From the NCBI RefSeq assembly GCF_003660455.1, contig NZ_QZVR01000008.1, forward strand, positions 124,001 to 188,000: a stretch of 64,000 bases of DNA, given 5' to 3'. This DNA comes from Nocardioides ferulae (GTDB lineage Bacteria > Actinomycetota > Actinomycetes > Propionibacteriales > Nocardioidaceae). A program made the position numbers and the translations under genes. The notes beneath the pieces were generated by a model. It ran no database searches, was not told the DNA's origin, and saw only the letters and a list, made by a program, of their open reading frames with translations. How positions within the stretch are numbered: position 1 is the first letter of the stretch; every line of letters begins with the position of its first letter. Shown one piece after another: positions 1 to 9,971 of this stretch.

Positions 1-62
1 CCGAGTCGGGACCCGCCTAAAGTCGCTGGTGCGCTGTCGGCGGTCTGCGCCACAGTGAGGGC

Positions 63-1060
<998 letters not shown>

Positions 1061-1061
<1 letters not shown>

Positions 1062-1882
1062 TGCCCGACTCGAGGAACGCGCTGGCCGAGGCCGTGGGCG
1101 ACGCCACGGTGATCACCCGGCGCAACCTGCGCAAGATCGTGCGTGTGCCCGACCTGCTGGTCTTCACGACGCTCTCGCCGATCATGTTCGTGCTGCTGTT
1201 CGCCTACGTCTTCGGCAACGCGATCGGCACCCAGGGCACCGGGGTCGACTACAAGGAGTTCCTGGTGGCGGGCGTCTTCGCCCAGACCGTGGTGTTCGGG
1301 GCCACGTTCACCGGCTACAGCCTGGCCGAGGACCTGCAGAAGGGCATCATCGACCGGTTCCGTTCGCTGCCGATGTCGCCGTCCTCGGTGGTGGTGGGGC
1401 GCACCGTCTCCGACATCGGCATCAACGTGATCAGCCTGGTGGTGATGGCGCTGACCGGGCTGCTCGTCGGCTGGCGCATCCGCACCTCGGTGCTCGAGGC
1501 GCTCGGTGGCTTCCTGGTGCTGCTGGCCTTCGCGTTCGCGATCTCGTGGATCATGGCCGCGGTGGGTCTGGTGGTGCGCACCCCCGAGGTGGTCAACAAC
1601 GCCTCGTTCATGGTGATCTTCCCGCTGACGTTCATCGCCAACACCTTCGTGGCGATCGACAGCCTGCCCGGACCGCTGGCGACGTTCGCCAACTGGAACC
1701 CGGTCTCCTCGGTCACCCAGGCCGCCCGCGAGCTGTTCGGCAACACCCATCCCAGCGCGCCGCCCCCCGACGTCTGGGCGCTGCAGCACCCGGTGGCCTA
1801 CACCCTGCTGTGGGTAGTGCTGATCCTGCTGGTGTTCGTGCCGCTCTCGATCCGGCTCTACCGGCACGCGGCCAGCAGGTAG
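1061..1882 (+). CDS. ABC-2 type permease, DrrB-like
   Basis: This is the membrane partner of the preceding ATPase. The 273-residue protein has an N-terminal cytosolic stretch followed by about six hydrophobic segments, starting near residue 28 (LVFTTLSPIMFVLLFAYVFG) and ending near the C-terminus (VLILLVFVPLSI). The segment LFAYVFGNAI and the later NPVSSVTQAARELF are characteristic of the ABC-2/DrrB family. The start codon ATG overlaps the upstream stop by one base. The gene ends 8 bp before the convergent end of the allG-like gene, so the two operons are tail to tail. Substrate unknown. Confidence 0.92.
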
Positions 1883-1890
1883 CCCTCGCG

Positions 1891-3318
1891 CTAGCGGCCC
1901 CCGGCCAGCTCGGCGAGCCGGGCCAGGGCCTTCGGGAAGATCTCGGCGGGCGGGGTGACCAGCCCGGCGCCGACCTGGCCGACGCCGGCCTGCTTGCCGG
2001 CCATGCCGGTGTTGATCTGGGGCAGGATGCCGGTGCGGCAGACCCGGGTGACGTCGATGCCGGTGGGCACGCCCTGGAACTCCAGCACCGGGACCGTCCA
2101 GCGCGGGTTCTCCCCGAGGGTGATCTCGTGCATCCGTCGGGTGGTGGCGAGCGCGTCGGGCACCGAGCCGCCGACGAAGCGCACGATCGCCGGGGCCGTG
2201 GCCATCGCGAACCCGCCGATGCCGGCGGTCTCGGTGATCGCCGAGTCGCCGATGTCGGGGTTGGCGTCGTCGGGACCGTAGGAGCCGAGGTACAGCCCGT
2301 CGGCCAGCTGGGCGGGGCCGGTGAACCACTCGTCGCCGGTGCCGGCGACCTGGATGCCGAAGTCGGTGCCGTTGCGCGCCATCGCCACGACCATGGTCGA
2401 CCCGTCGATCCCCCGAGCGGCGTCCAGCGCCAGCTTGCAGGCCGGCATCGCGAGGTTGAGGAAGAAGTGGTCGTTGCCACCGACGAAGCGCATCGCCTCG
2501 GCGACGTCGCTCGGGTCGAGGCCCGCGGGTCCGGCACTGGTGACCATCGCCGGCGCAAGGTCGCGCAGCAGCATCAAGGTGCCGGCACGGTTGCGGTTGT
2601 GGGCCTCGTCGCCCATCTGCAGCATCTGGGTGAGGATGCCGGTGATGTCGAGGACGCCGCCGGCGTCGCGGACGGAGCGCACCGCGGCCTGCAGCAGCGG
2701 GCCGAGCACCTCGCCCATCCAGCGCAGCCGGGTCAGCACCTCGGGGGAGTAGGCGCCGTAGCGGAGCACCTTGCCCAGCCCCTCGTTGAGGGTGCAGTGC
2801 GTGCGCCGGCCGGTGGCCGGGTCCTCGAGCACGAACACCCACATCGACGGGGTCACCACGCCGGCCATCGGCCCCACCGCACCGCGGTGGTGGCACGGCT
2901 CGAGCGAGACGCCGCTGCCCGCCTCGAACAGCGCGGCGGCGTCCTCGGGGTCGCCGACCAGGCCCTCGAGAGCGGCCCCGCCCATCAGGGCGCCGCGCAT
3001 CGGTCCGGAGGCCCGCTCCCAGGCGATCGGCGGCCCGGCGTGCAGGAACTGTCCGCGCTGGAGGTCGAGCGCGTCGGCGGCCGGGACGACGTCGACCAGG
3101 TGGGCGGTGACGCCCAACACGGCTTCGACCGCGCGGGCGTTCGCGTCGCGGCGCCGTGGGTCGCCCGCGACCGTCGCCAGGTCGGCCTCGGTGCCGGGCA
3201 TCGGCGGACGCCAGTCGACCCGGGTGACCGGCACCGCCTGCGCGGCGACGGCGTCGGCCAGCAGGTCGGCTCCGGAAGCGATCACCTCGGAGGGCGACGG
3301 GGTCGGGTGGGCGGTCAT
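1891..3318 (-). CDS. allG: DUF1116 protein, AllG/YlbE-like (oxamate carbamoyltransferase component)
   Basis: The 475-residue protein is a full-length DUF1116 family member. Its conserved features include LEPCHHRGAVGPMAG, the GDEAHNRNRAGT stretch and GGNDHFFLNLAMPACK. In E. coli the homologue YlbE (AllG) has been reported to form oxamate carbamoyltransferase together with FdrA (AllF) and YlbF (AllH). That enzyme phosphorolyses oxalurate to oxamate and carbamoyl phosphate. All three homologues are adjacent here in the order H-F-G, with 4-base ATGA overlaps, so this is the last gene of a translationally coupled operon. The real substrate is uncertain: the window has no ureidoglycolate dehydrogenase or allantoinase but does have a barbiturase-like enzyme, so an oxalurate analogue such as ureidomalonate is equally plausible. 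Confidence 0.85.
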   Translation of the reverse strand: MTAHPTPSPSEVIASGADLLADAVAAQAVPVTRVDWRPPMPGTEADLATVAGDPRRRDANARAVEAVLGVTAHLVDVVPAADALDLQRGQFLHAGPPIAWERASGPMRGALMGGAALEGLVGDPEDAAALFEAGSGVSLEPCHHRGAVGPMAGVVTPSMWVFVLEDPATGRRTHCTLNEGLGKVLRYGAYSPEVLTRLRWMGEVLGPLLQAAVRSVRDAGGVLDITGILTQMLQMGDEAHNRNRAGTLMLLRDLAPAMVTSAGPAGLDPSDVAEAMRFVGGNDHFFLNLAMPACKLALDAARGIDGSTMVVAMARNGTDFGIQVAGTGDEWFTGPAQLADGLYLGSYGPDDANPDIGDSAITETAGIGGFAMATAPAIVRFVGGSVPDALATTRRMHEITLGENPRWTVPVLEFQGVPTGIDVTRVCRTGILPQINTGMAGKQAGVGQVGAGLVTPPAEIFPKALARLAELAGGR

Positions 3319-4829
3319 GCGACACCTCCGGTGGGCAGCAGGGCGACGGCCCGGCGGGCGGCGCCGGCGGTGGACAGGTGGACCTCTGCCCCGGCTTCGA
3401 CGAGCGCGGCGACCTGACGGTCCCGGCCCTGCGGGTCGGCGGCGGTGCCGACCACGCTGACCACCACCGGCCGGCGCACCTCGCGCAGGGCGGGGGCGAG
3501 CAGGGCGGGGGCGAGCAGGGCGGCCGGATCCGGCTCGGCCCCGTGGCCGAGGACGACGTCGAGCAGCAGCACGGCGGTGTCGGGGTCGGCGGCCGCCCGG
3601 GCGAGGTGCTCCAGGCGGAGCGTCGGGTCGATCATCGGGTGCGCCCGGCCGGCGGTGAGGGCGTCGTCGCCGAAGTCGACCATCGTGTGGCCGTCATGGT
3701 GCAGGTCGGGTCCGAGCGCGAGGTCGGGTGAGAGCGGGATGTTCGACCGGATCGGGCCCACGGCCTGCCCGGCCACCAGCATCGCCTCGTCGCACAGGGT
3801 GCCCCCGACGAAGAGCCCGCGCAGGAAGCGCCCGCTGCTCGCCGGCGACGCGGTGCCGGCGACCGGCCACGACGGCACGGACCGGCCCAGCCGGGCCAGC
3901 ACCTGCTCGGCGGCCGCGGTCAGGTCCGGCAGCCCCGGCCCGAGCAGCGCCTGCACGACCGGTGTGGCCAGCGTCGCGGCGTACTCCCCGATGTCGTCGG
4001 CGACCTGCTCGGCCGGCGGCTTGGAGACCAGCACGATCAGCTCGACGGCCGGGTCCTGGTCGAGACGGCGCAGCGCCTCCCGGGTCGAGAGCCCGCCGAC
4101 CGCCTCGGACAGGTCGCGGCCCCCGACGCCGAGCGCCGAGGAGACCCCGACGCCGGCGTGGTCGAGGAGGGCGAGCAGCTGCTGGCAGCCGGTGCCGGAG
4201 GCGGCGACCAGCCCGACCGGCCCGGGCGCGACCGCGTTGGCGAAGCCGAGCCCGAGGCCGCCGACGACGGCGGTGCCGCAGTCGGGGCCCATCACCAGCA
4301 GCCCGCGCTCGGCTGCGGTGCGCTTGAGGTGGATCTCCTGCTCGAGCGGCACGTTGTCGCTGAAGACCATGACGTCGAAGCCGGCGTCGAGGGCGTCCAT
4401 CGCCTCGACGAAGGCCGAGCCGCCCGGCACCGACACCAGCGCGACGCCGCCGGGCGGAGCGCCGCGGAGCGCGGCTCCGGTGGTGCGGGGGGCGGCGACG
4501 GCGCCGGTCTCGGCCGGGCCGCGGGAGGCCTGCGCGAGCGCCGCGTCGACCGCGGCGAGCGCCGCCGCCAGCGGCCCGTCGGATTCGTCGACGAGGCGGA
4601 TCGCGACCACCATGTCGTTCGGCGTCGCGTCGGCCGGCACGGCGAACCCCATGCCGGTCAACACCTCGACGTTGAGCGGCGTGGCCATCGCGACCTGGGC
4701 GGCGGCGACGCCGGGCACCTGCTGCACGCTGCGGCTGACCTGCAGCAGCGTCACCGAGTCGGCGTAGGCGCCGGGGCGCACCTCGACGTGCGCGCCGGTG
4801 GGCGCGGGCGTGGTCGGCTTCACGGTCAT
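3315..4829 (-). CDS. fdrA: FdrA/AllF-like protein, acyl-CoA synthetase fold (carbamoyltransferase component)
   Basis: The 504-residue protein matches FdrA, which has the CoA-binding and ligase-CoA Rossmann domains of succinyl-CoA synthetase. Visible marks are LLVMGPDCGTAVV followed by VGLVAASGTGCQQ in the middle and GLFVGGTLCDEAM in the second half. In E. coli FdrA (AllF) works with AllG and AllH to transfer a carbamoyl group to phosphate. I start at ATG 4829 (MTVKPTTPAP) because it overlaps the stop of the preceding gene by four bases; the frame is open further upstream, but that would run through allH. The operon lies next to a divergent PucR regulator. The carbamate kinase that would use the carbamoyl phosphate is about 23 kb away rather than adjacent as in E. 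coli. Confidence 0.88.
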   Translation of the reverse strand: MTVKPTTPAPTGAHVEVRPGAYADSVTLLQVSRSVQQVPGVAAAQVAMATPLNVEVLTGMGFAVPADATPNDMVVAIRLVDESDGPLAAALAAVDAALAQASRGPAETGAVAAPRTTGAALRGAPPGGVALVSVPGGSAFVEAMDALDAGFDVMVFSDNVPLEQEIHLKRTAAERGLLVMGPDCGTAVVGGLGLGFANAVAPGPVGLVAASGTGCQQLLALLDHAGVGVSSALGVGGRDLSEAVGGLSTREALRRLDQDPAVELIVLVSKPPAEQVADDIGEYAATLATPVVQALLGPGLPDLTAAAEQVLARLGRSVPSWPVAGTASPASSGRFLRGLFVGGTLCDEAMLVAGQAVGPIRSNIPLSPDLALGPDLHHDGHTMVDFGDDALTAGRAHPMIDPTLRLEHLARAAADPDTAVLLLDVVLGHGAEPDPAALLAPALLAPALREVRRPVVVSVVGTAADPQGRDRQVAALVEAGAEVHLSTAGAARRAVALLPTGGVA

Positions 4830-5551
4830 GCGGGCTCTCCGATCCGATCCAGATGACGGGTGCGGGCAAGCTCGCCCAGCGCCCGGCGGGCGCCGGCGAG
4901 CAGGCCGGCGCCCGAGCTGTGTCCGACGGCGGTCAGGTCGGCGGCACGCGCTGTCTCGCCGGCGCCGCCGAGCGCGGAGACGTACGCCGCGAACTGCGGC
5001 ACCACCTCGCCGCGCAGCGCGCAGTCGAGCAGCGTCGCCGAGAGCAGGGTGGTGCGGGGGAGCAGGGCGGTGACCGCGGCGTCGACGTCGGGGGTGGGGA
5101 CGCCCGCCGCGCGGTGCACCGCCAGCCACCCGCACAGCATGTCGTCGCCGTAGGGGGTGAGGCCGTCACCGCGGCCCACCAGCCCGGTGACCTCGTGGGC
5201 TCCCAGCGGATCGCCGGAAGCGGCCTCGGCAGCCGGCCACGCGGCCGGCAGCCGGGGGACCTCGACGTCGAGCAGCCGGCCGACGCCGAGTGGGACGCCG
5301 TCGACCTCGAGCCGGCCGGCGACCACCCGGGCCTCGAGTCCGGGGAACGGGAGCCGGTCGCCCACGACCCGCAGCGCGCACGGCACGCCCACGGCACTGT
5401 CGGCGACCACCCCGACGCAGAGTCCGCCGACCTCGACGTAGACCGCGGTGGTGCCGCGATGCACGACCGGAACCGGGCCGTCGGCGGCGCTCGCCAACCG
5501 CGCCTGCACCCGTGGAGGTGCGCTCGCGGGGACGACCGACTCGAGGCGCAC
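4826..5551 (-). CDS. allH: DUF2877 protein, AllH/YlbF-like (carbamoyltransferase component)
   Basis: The 241-residue protein belongs to DUF2877. The diagnostic segment is GRGDGLTPYGDDMLCGWL near residues 127-144. It is the first gene of the minus-strand H-F-G operon and starts with GTG at 5551. Only 74 bp separate it from the divergent pucR-like gene, so both promoters and operators must lie in that gap. E. coli YlbF (AllH) is reported as a subunit of oxamate carbamoyltransferase; its individual role in the complex is not clear to me. Confidence 0.85.
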   Translation of the reverse strand: MRLESVVPASAPPRVQARLASAADGPVPVVHRGTTAVYVEVGGLCVGVVADSAVGVPCALRVVGDRLPFPGLEARVVAGRLEVDGVPLGVGRLLDVEVPRLPAAWPAAEAASGDPLGAHEVTGLVGRGDGLTPYGDDMLCGWLAVHRAAGVPTPDVDAAVTALLPRTTLLSATLLDCALRGEVVPQFAAYVSALGGAGETARAADLTAVGHSSGAGLLAGARRALGELARTRHLDRIGEPA

Positions 5552-5587
5552 GCCACGACGCTAGTCGAGGGCGCTAGCGTGTGCCGA

Positions 5588-5602
5588 TGTGAGGTTGTGC
5601 CA
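5588..5602. promoter_or_regulatory. Putative PucR operator in the divergent allH/pucR gap
   Basis: Read on the minus strand this is TGGCACAACCTCACA. It shares the ten-base core GGCACAACCT with the site upstream of hyuA (17905-17919) and GGCACAA with the site upstream of the permease (7036-7050). The right half (CACA) is degenerate compared with the dyad GGCA-N5-TGCC. It lies 23 nt before the pucR start and 36 nt before the allH start. A second dyad, ACGCTAG at 5558-5564 with CTAGCGT at 5574-5580, sits between it and allH and could be a separate site. Confidence 0.4.
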
Positions 5603-5625
5603 ACGGCCCCGGGGAGTGAACGCAG

Positions 5626-6930
5626 ATGTTGCCAACCGATGAGCTGGTCCGCGAGCAGGTGGCCAGTGCGGCGCTGGCGCGCGTCGACGCCCTGCACACC
5701 GGCCTCACCCAGATCGTGCTCGAGGGCGGCGACCTCACCGGCATCGCCGCGGAGGTCTCGCGGGTGCTGGGCGTGGGCGTGCTGGTGACCTCCACCGACG
5801 GGCGTGAGCGGGCCGCGGCGCTGCCGGACTCGCTGCGCACCCTGCTCGCCGAGGCTGGCCTGGTCGACCACACCGGCCGGGTCCGGGTGGAGCGGATCGG
5901 CCTCGACGCCCCCGCGCAGCTCGGCGCCGACCGCGGTGGCGAGGTGCGCGGACTCAGGGTCGCCGCCGGCGGCACCGACCTGGCCCGGCTGATCTGCCTG
6001 CGGCCGGCCGCGCCGCTGACCGCCGACGACGTGCACGCCCTCGAGCGGGCCGCCACGGTCGCCGCGCTGCTGATCACCCGCGAGCAGGCGGTCGCCGCGG
6101 TCGAGACCAAGTACCAAGGCGACTTCCTGCGCGAGCTGTTCCTGCGCCGGGCCGGCGGGCCCGAGGTCGACCCCGACTACGTCGCCGAGCACGCCGACAC
6201 CTTCGGCTGGGACCTCCACCGCCCCGTCGTGGTCGTGGTCGCCGAGCTCGACCCCCCCGGCGCCGAGCAGCAGCCGGTGTCGCGAGCGACCCGGCGCCGC
6301 TGGCAGGAGCGGTTCTCCGCGGCGTGGCGCCAGGTCTCGGCCGGTCTCGACGAGCGGGTGCCGAGCGTCGACTTCTCCTCCGAGGTGGTCACGCTCCTCC
6401 CGGTCGGCCCCGACGACCACGACCCGGTCGCCGGCGCGGACGTCGTACGCCGCGTGGTCACCGCGGTCGCCGGCGACAAGGGCGGCGGGCGCCGGCCGTT
6501 CTCGGTGGGGGTGAGCCGGGTCGCGGAGTCCCTCGACGCCCTGCCCGAGGCCTACGCCCAGGCGCGCCGGGCGGTCGAGGTGGGCCACCGGGTGCACGGG
6601 GCCGGGTCGACCACGTTCTTCGACCAGCTGGGCCTGCACCGGCTGATCGCCCTGGTGCCCGACACCGACGAGCTGCGTGCCTTCGCCCGCGACGTGCTCG
6701 GCCCGCTGGCCGCCGGCACCCCCGAGGCGGTCGACCTGCGCGAGACGCTCCAGGTGCTGCTCGACACCAACTTCAACGTGGCCGAGGCGGCGCGCTCGCA
6801 GTTCTTCCACTACAACACGATGCGCTACCGGGTGAGCAAGCTGGAGCGGCTGCTCGGTCCGCTCTCCTCCGACCCCCACCTGCGCCTCGACGTGGCGGTG
6901 GCGCTGCGGGTGCTCGAGATCACCGGCTGA
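5626..6930 (+). CDS. PucR/CdaR-family transcriptional regulator
   Basis: The 434-residue protein has an N-terminal sensor-like region, a central GGDEF-like/CdaR region (around FSVGVSRVAESLDALPEAYAQARRAVEVG) and a C-terminal PucR-type helix-turn-helix. The last contains LQVLLDTNFNVAEAARSQ and then HYNTMRYRVSKLERLLG near residues 380-415. PucR in Bacillus controls purine degradation; related regulators control sugar acids or phenol. Divergence from the allHFG-like operon makes local control likely. The repeated 15-bp dyad before four transcription units in this window suggests that it also controls the permease-Cox, hyuAB and carbamate kinase-ring opener operons. The inducer is unknown. The start is ATG 5626, preceded by a GGGGAG stretch. 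Confidence 0.88.
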   Translation: MLPTDELVREQVASAALARVDALHTGLTQIVLEGGDLTGIAAEVSRVLGVGVLVTSTDGRERAAALPDSLRTLLAEAGLVDHTGRVRVERIGLDAPAQLGADRGGEVRGLRVAAGGTDLARLICLRPAAPLTADDVHALERAATVAALLITREQAVAAVETKYQGDFLRELFLRRAGGPEVDPDYVAEHADTFGWDLHRPVVVVVAELDPPGAEQQPVSRATRRRWQERFSAAWRQVSAGLDERVPSVDFSSEVVTLLPVGPDDHDPVAGADVVRRVVTAVAGDKGGGRRPFSVGVSRVAESLDALPEAYAQARRAVEVGHRVHGAGSTTFFDQLGLHRLIALVPDTDELRAFARDVLGPLAAGTPEAVDLRETLQVLLDTNFNVAEAARSQFFHYNTMRYRVSKLERLLGPLSSDPHLRLDVAVALRVLEITG

Positions 6931-7035
6931 GCGGGCGCGAAATGCCCGCGACACAGACCCGAGACCGAGCCGACACGCCCGGGCGCGGGGGCGGCGGCGC
7001 GCCGACAACTGGTGCCATCGCCCCCGGCGTTCCTT

Positions 7036-7050
7036 CGGCACAAGTCGCCG
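7036..7050. promoter_or_regulatory. Putative PucR operator upstream of the permease-Cox operon
   Basis: The 15-mer CGGCACAAGTCGCCG has GGC/GCC dyad symmetry and shares GGCACAA with the sites at 5588-5602 (minus strand) and 17905-17919. It lies 72 nt before the permease start. That is almost the same distance as the sites before hyuA (69 nt) and carbamate kinase (67 nt). Assigning PucR as the binder is inference. Confidence 0.4.
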
Positions 7051-7122
7051 TCGTGGGTGTGTCATAGCCCTCAATAGTTTGGCCGTCTCGGGTCGCCACC
7101 CCCGGACGAAAGGCTCGAAGAC

Positions 7123-8559
7123 ATGTCGATGTTCAAGTGGGACCTGGTCGATCCCGGTCCCGGTGAGGCGGTCGCCCCGCACCAGCGACTGAGCTGGGGC
7201 AAGACCGCCGGGCTCGGCGCCCAGCACGTGGTCGCGATGTTCGGTGCGACGTTCGTCTTCCCACTCATCATGGGGCTGGATCCGAACCTCGCGATCCTGA
7301 TGAGCGGCATCGCCACGATCTGCTTCCTGCTGATCGTCAAGGGCATGGTGCCCAGCTATCTCGGCACGTCGGCGTCCTTCGTCGGTGGTGCCGGCGCGAT
7401 CTATGCGCAGGAGGGCGGTCCCGCCGATGTCACCGGTGCGATCCTGGTCTCAGGCGTCGTGCTGGCCCTGGTCGGCGTGCTCATCCACTACCTCGGCGCC
7501 GACTTCATCAACGCGCTGCTGCCGCCGGTTGTCACCGGCGCGGTGGTGATGCTGATCGGGTTCAACCTGGCCGGGGTCTCGACCGACCTCTACCTGCCGG
7601 CCGACCGGTGGATGGCGATGATCACGATGGTCGCCGTGGTGCTGATGGCGGTGGGACTGCGCGGCTTCCTCGGCCGGATCGCGATCTTCCTCGGCCTGAT
7701 CTTCGGCTACGCGCTGTCCTGGCTCTTCGACGTCATGGGCGTCGGGGGCGTCGACGGTGACCGGGTCAACTGGGACGGTGTGAAGAGCGAGCCCTGGTTC
7801 GGCCTCCCGGACAAGACCGCCGAGGGCTTGGTCGGCAACCAGTACGAGCTCGAGAACATGGCCCAGGTCGGCTGGCACCTGCCGTCGTTCTCGATCACGT
7901 TCGCGCTGCTGGCGCTCCCCGCCGTGATCGCGCTCGTCGCCGAGAACATGGGTCACGTGAAGGCCGTCTCGGGCATGACCGGCACCGACCTCGACCCCGT
8001 GATGGGCCGCGCCGTCGGCGCCGACGGCGTCGGCACCGTGATCGCCACCTCCATCGGCGGCTCGCCCACCACGACGTACGCCGAGAACATCGGCGTCATG
8101 GCCGCCACCCGGGTCTACTCCACGGCCGCCTACTACGTCGCGGCAGCGGTGGCGATCCTGCTCGGCTTCGTGCCGAAGTTCGGAGCGATCATCTCGGCCA
8201 CGCCGGGCGGGGTACTGGGCGGCATCACGCTGGTGCTCTACGGCATGATCGGCCTGCTCGGCGCCAAGATCTGGGTCGAGAACGGCGTCAACTTCGCCAA
8301 CCCGGCCAACCTGGTGCCGCTCGCGGCGGGCCTCATCATCGGCATCGGCTACGACACCACCGGGTTCTTCCAGGTCACCGACGACTTCTCCCTCGGGGGC
8401 ATCGCGCTGGGCACGATCGTGATCCTGGCCGGCTACCACCTCGCCCGACTGATCGCCCCGCAGGACGGCGAAGGGGCACTGATCGTCACCCGCGCCGGCG
8501 CCGACGTCGAGGACCACGCCGCCCCGCACCACCGCGACCACCCGCACGGGAAGGCCTAG
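7123..8559 (+). CDS. Nucleobase:cation symporter-2 permease (uracil/xanthine type)
   Basis: This integral membrane transporter takes up a nucleobase with protons. The 478-residue protein has about 12-14 hydrophobic segments. Motifs of the NCS2 (UraA/XanQ) family are present: the QH pair at 34-35 in TM1, an acidic residue at E274 in ALVAENMGH, and E321 in SPTTTYAENIGV. These correspond to the substrate-binding glutamates of UraA. The C-terminus is hydrophilic and His-rich. The gene heads an operon with a molybdenum hydroxylase, CoxG and an amidase, all separated by a few bases or overlapping. The transported base is therefore probably the hydroxylase substrate. Uracil, xanthine or another oxopyrimidine cannot be told apart from sequence alone. 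Confidence 0.92.
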   Translation: MSMFKWDLVDPGPGEAVAPHQRLSWGKTAGLGAQHVVAMFGATFVFPLIMGLDPNLAILMSGIATICFLLIVKGMVPSYLGTSASFVGGAGAIYAQEGGPADVTGAILVSGVVLALVGVLIHYLGADFINALLPPVVTGAVVMLIGFNLAGVSTDLYLPADRWMAMITMVAVVLMAVGLRGFLGRIAIFLGLIFGYALSWLFDVMGVGGVDGDRVNWDGVKSEPWFGLPDKTAEGLVGNQYELENMAQVGWHLPSFSITFALLALPAVIALVAENMGHVKAVSGMTGTDLDPVMGRAVGADGVGTVIATSIGGSPTTTYAENIGVMAATRVYSTAAYYVAAAVAILLGFVPKFGAIISATPGGVLGGITLVLYGMIGLLGAKIWVENGVNFANPANLVPLAAGLIIGIGYDTTGFFQVTDDFSLGGIALGTIVILAGYHLARLIAPQDGEGALIVTRAGADVEDHAAPHHRDHPHGKA

Positions 8560-8565
8560 CCCGAC

Positions 8566-9441
8566 GTGAAGCCAGCACCCTTCGCCTACCGCCGACCCGC
8601 GACGCTGCCCGAGGCCCTCGAGCTGCTCGCGGCGGAGCCGGACGCGAAGGTGCTGGCCGGCGGGCAGAGCCTGGTGCCGCTGCTGTCGATGAGGCTGGCG
8701 GCGCCGGGCCTGCTCGTCGACCTGAACTCCCTCCCGGACCTCGGCGAGATCAACGTCGCTCCCGACGGGGTCCGGGTGGGGGCGCTGGTGCGCCACGCCG
8801 ACCTGCTCGCCTCCGCCGAGGCGCGCCGGGTCCAGCCGCTGCTGGCGATGGCGCTCGCCCACGTCGCCCACGCGACGATCCGCAACCGTGGCACCACGGT
8901 CGGGTCGATCGTGCACGCCGACGCCTCCGCCGAGATGCCGGCGGTGCTCTCGCTGCTGGGCGGGTCGGTGACCGCGGAGTCGGCCTCGGGCAGCCGCACC
9001 ATCCCGGCCGGCGAGCTGTTCGTCGGCCCTCTCGAGTCGTCGCTTCGCCCCGACGAGGTCGCCACCTCGGCCTTCTTCCCGGCCCTGCCCCCCGACACCG
9101 GCGTCGGGTTCGACGAGGTCGCCCGGCGGCACGGCGACTACGCGCTCTGCGGGGTGGCCGCGCAGGTCCGGGTGGTCGACGGCGCCGTGGCCGCCGCCTC
9201 CGCCGGCTACCTCTCGGTGGCCGACGTGCCCACGGTCGTCGACCTCACCGAGGCGCTCGGCGGTGCGGTCACCGACGCCTCGCTGGCCGCGGCCGGCGAG
9301 GCCGCCCTCGAGCACCTCGACCCGGCCGCCGACATCCACGCCACCGCCGCCTACCGCGCCCAGCTGGTGCGGGTGCTGACCGCCCGCGTGCTGCGAGCGG
9401 CGTACGCCGACGCCACCACCGAAGGAGGATCCGAGGCATGA
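8566..9441 (+). CDS. coxM: Molybdenum hydroxylase FAD-binding subunit (CoxM/XdhB-like)
   Basis: This is the medium FAD subunit of a three-subunit xanthine dehydrogenase/CO dehydrogenase family enzyme. It passes electrons from the Fe-S subunit to an acceptor. The 291-residue protein carries AGGQSL at 31-36 and IRNRGTTVGS at 105-114, the two flavin-binding signatures of the family. The start is GTG 8566, six bases after the permease stop codon. The downstream coxS gene overlaps by four bases. The cytoplasmic complex would receive electrons from substrate hydroxylation; the final acceptor is not evident. Confidence 0.92.
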   Translation: MKPAPFAYRRPATLPEALELLAAEPDAKVLAGGQSLVPLLSMRLAAPGLLVDLNSLPDLGEINVAPDGVRVGALVRHADLLASAEARRVQPLLAMALAHVAHATIRNRGTTVGSIVHADASAEMPAVLSLLGGSVTAESASGSRTIPAGELFVGPLESSLRPDEVATSAFFPALPPDTGVGFDEVARRHGDYALCGVAAQVRVVDGAVAAASAGYLSVADVPTVVDLTEALGGAVTDASLAAAGEAALEHLDPAADIHATAAYRAQLVRVLTARVLRAAYADATTEGGSEA

Positions 9442-9971
9442 GTGAGGAGCAGCACGACGTCCGGCTGGTGGTCAACGGTGTCACCCGCGAGATCCGAGTG
9501 CCGGCGCGGCGTCTCCTCTCCGACGCGCTGCGCCACGACCTGGGCCTGACCGGCACCCACGTCGGCTGCGAGCACGGCGTCTGCGGCGCCTGCACGATCC
9601 TGGTCGACGGCCGCCCGATGCGCGCGTGCCTGATGCTCGCGGTCTCCGCCGAGGGCGCCGAGCTGACCACGGTCGAGGGCCTCACCGAGCCCGACGGCTC
9701 CCTCTCCCCGGTGCAGCAGGCGTTCGCCGAGTGCCACGGCCTGCAGTGCGGCTTCTGCACCCCCGGGTTCCTCACCACGATCACCGCGGGCCTGCGGGAG
9801 AACCCGCACCCCACGCACGACGAGGCCCGCGAGATGGTCGGCGGCAACCTGTGCCGGTGCACCGGCTACCAGAACATCGTCAAGGCGGTGGAGCGCGCCG
9901 CGGCGATCACCGCCGAGACCGCCGCGGCGGTGGCGGAGACTGCCGAGACCCCCGAGGGGGCCGCCCGGTGA
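9438..9971 (+). CDS. coxS: Molybdenum hydroxylase [2Fe-2S] subunit (CoxS/XdhC-like)
   Basis: The 177-residue protein carries both Fe-S clusters of the hydroxylase. The plant-ferredoxin-type cluster is ligated by C44, C49, C52 and C64 (CEHGVCGACT). The second cluster is ligated by C104, C107, C139 and C141 (QCGFCTPG and CRCTGY). It overlaps coxM by four bases at its start, and its stop overlaps the GTG of coxL. The roughly 25-residue Ala/Glu-rich C-terminal tail is a little longer than usual. Confidence 0.94.
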   Translation: MSEEQHDVRLVVNGVTREIRVPARRLLSDALRHDLGLTGTHVGCEHGVCGACTILVDGRPMRACLMLAVSAEGAELTTVEGLTEPDGSLSPVQQAFAECHGLQCGFCTPGFLTTITAGLRENPHPTHDEAREMVGGNLCRCTGYQNIVKAVERAAAITAETAAAVAETAETPEGAAR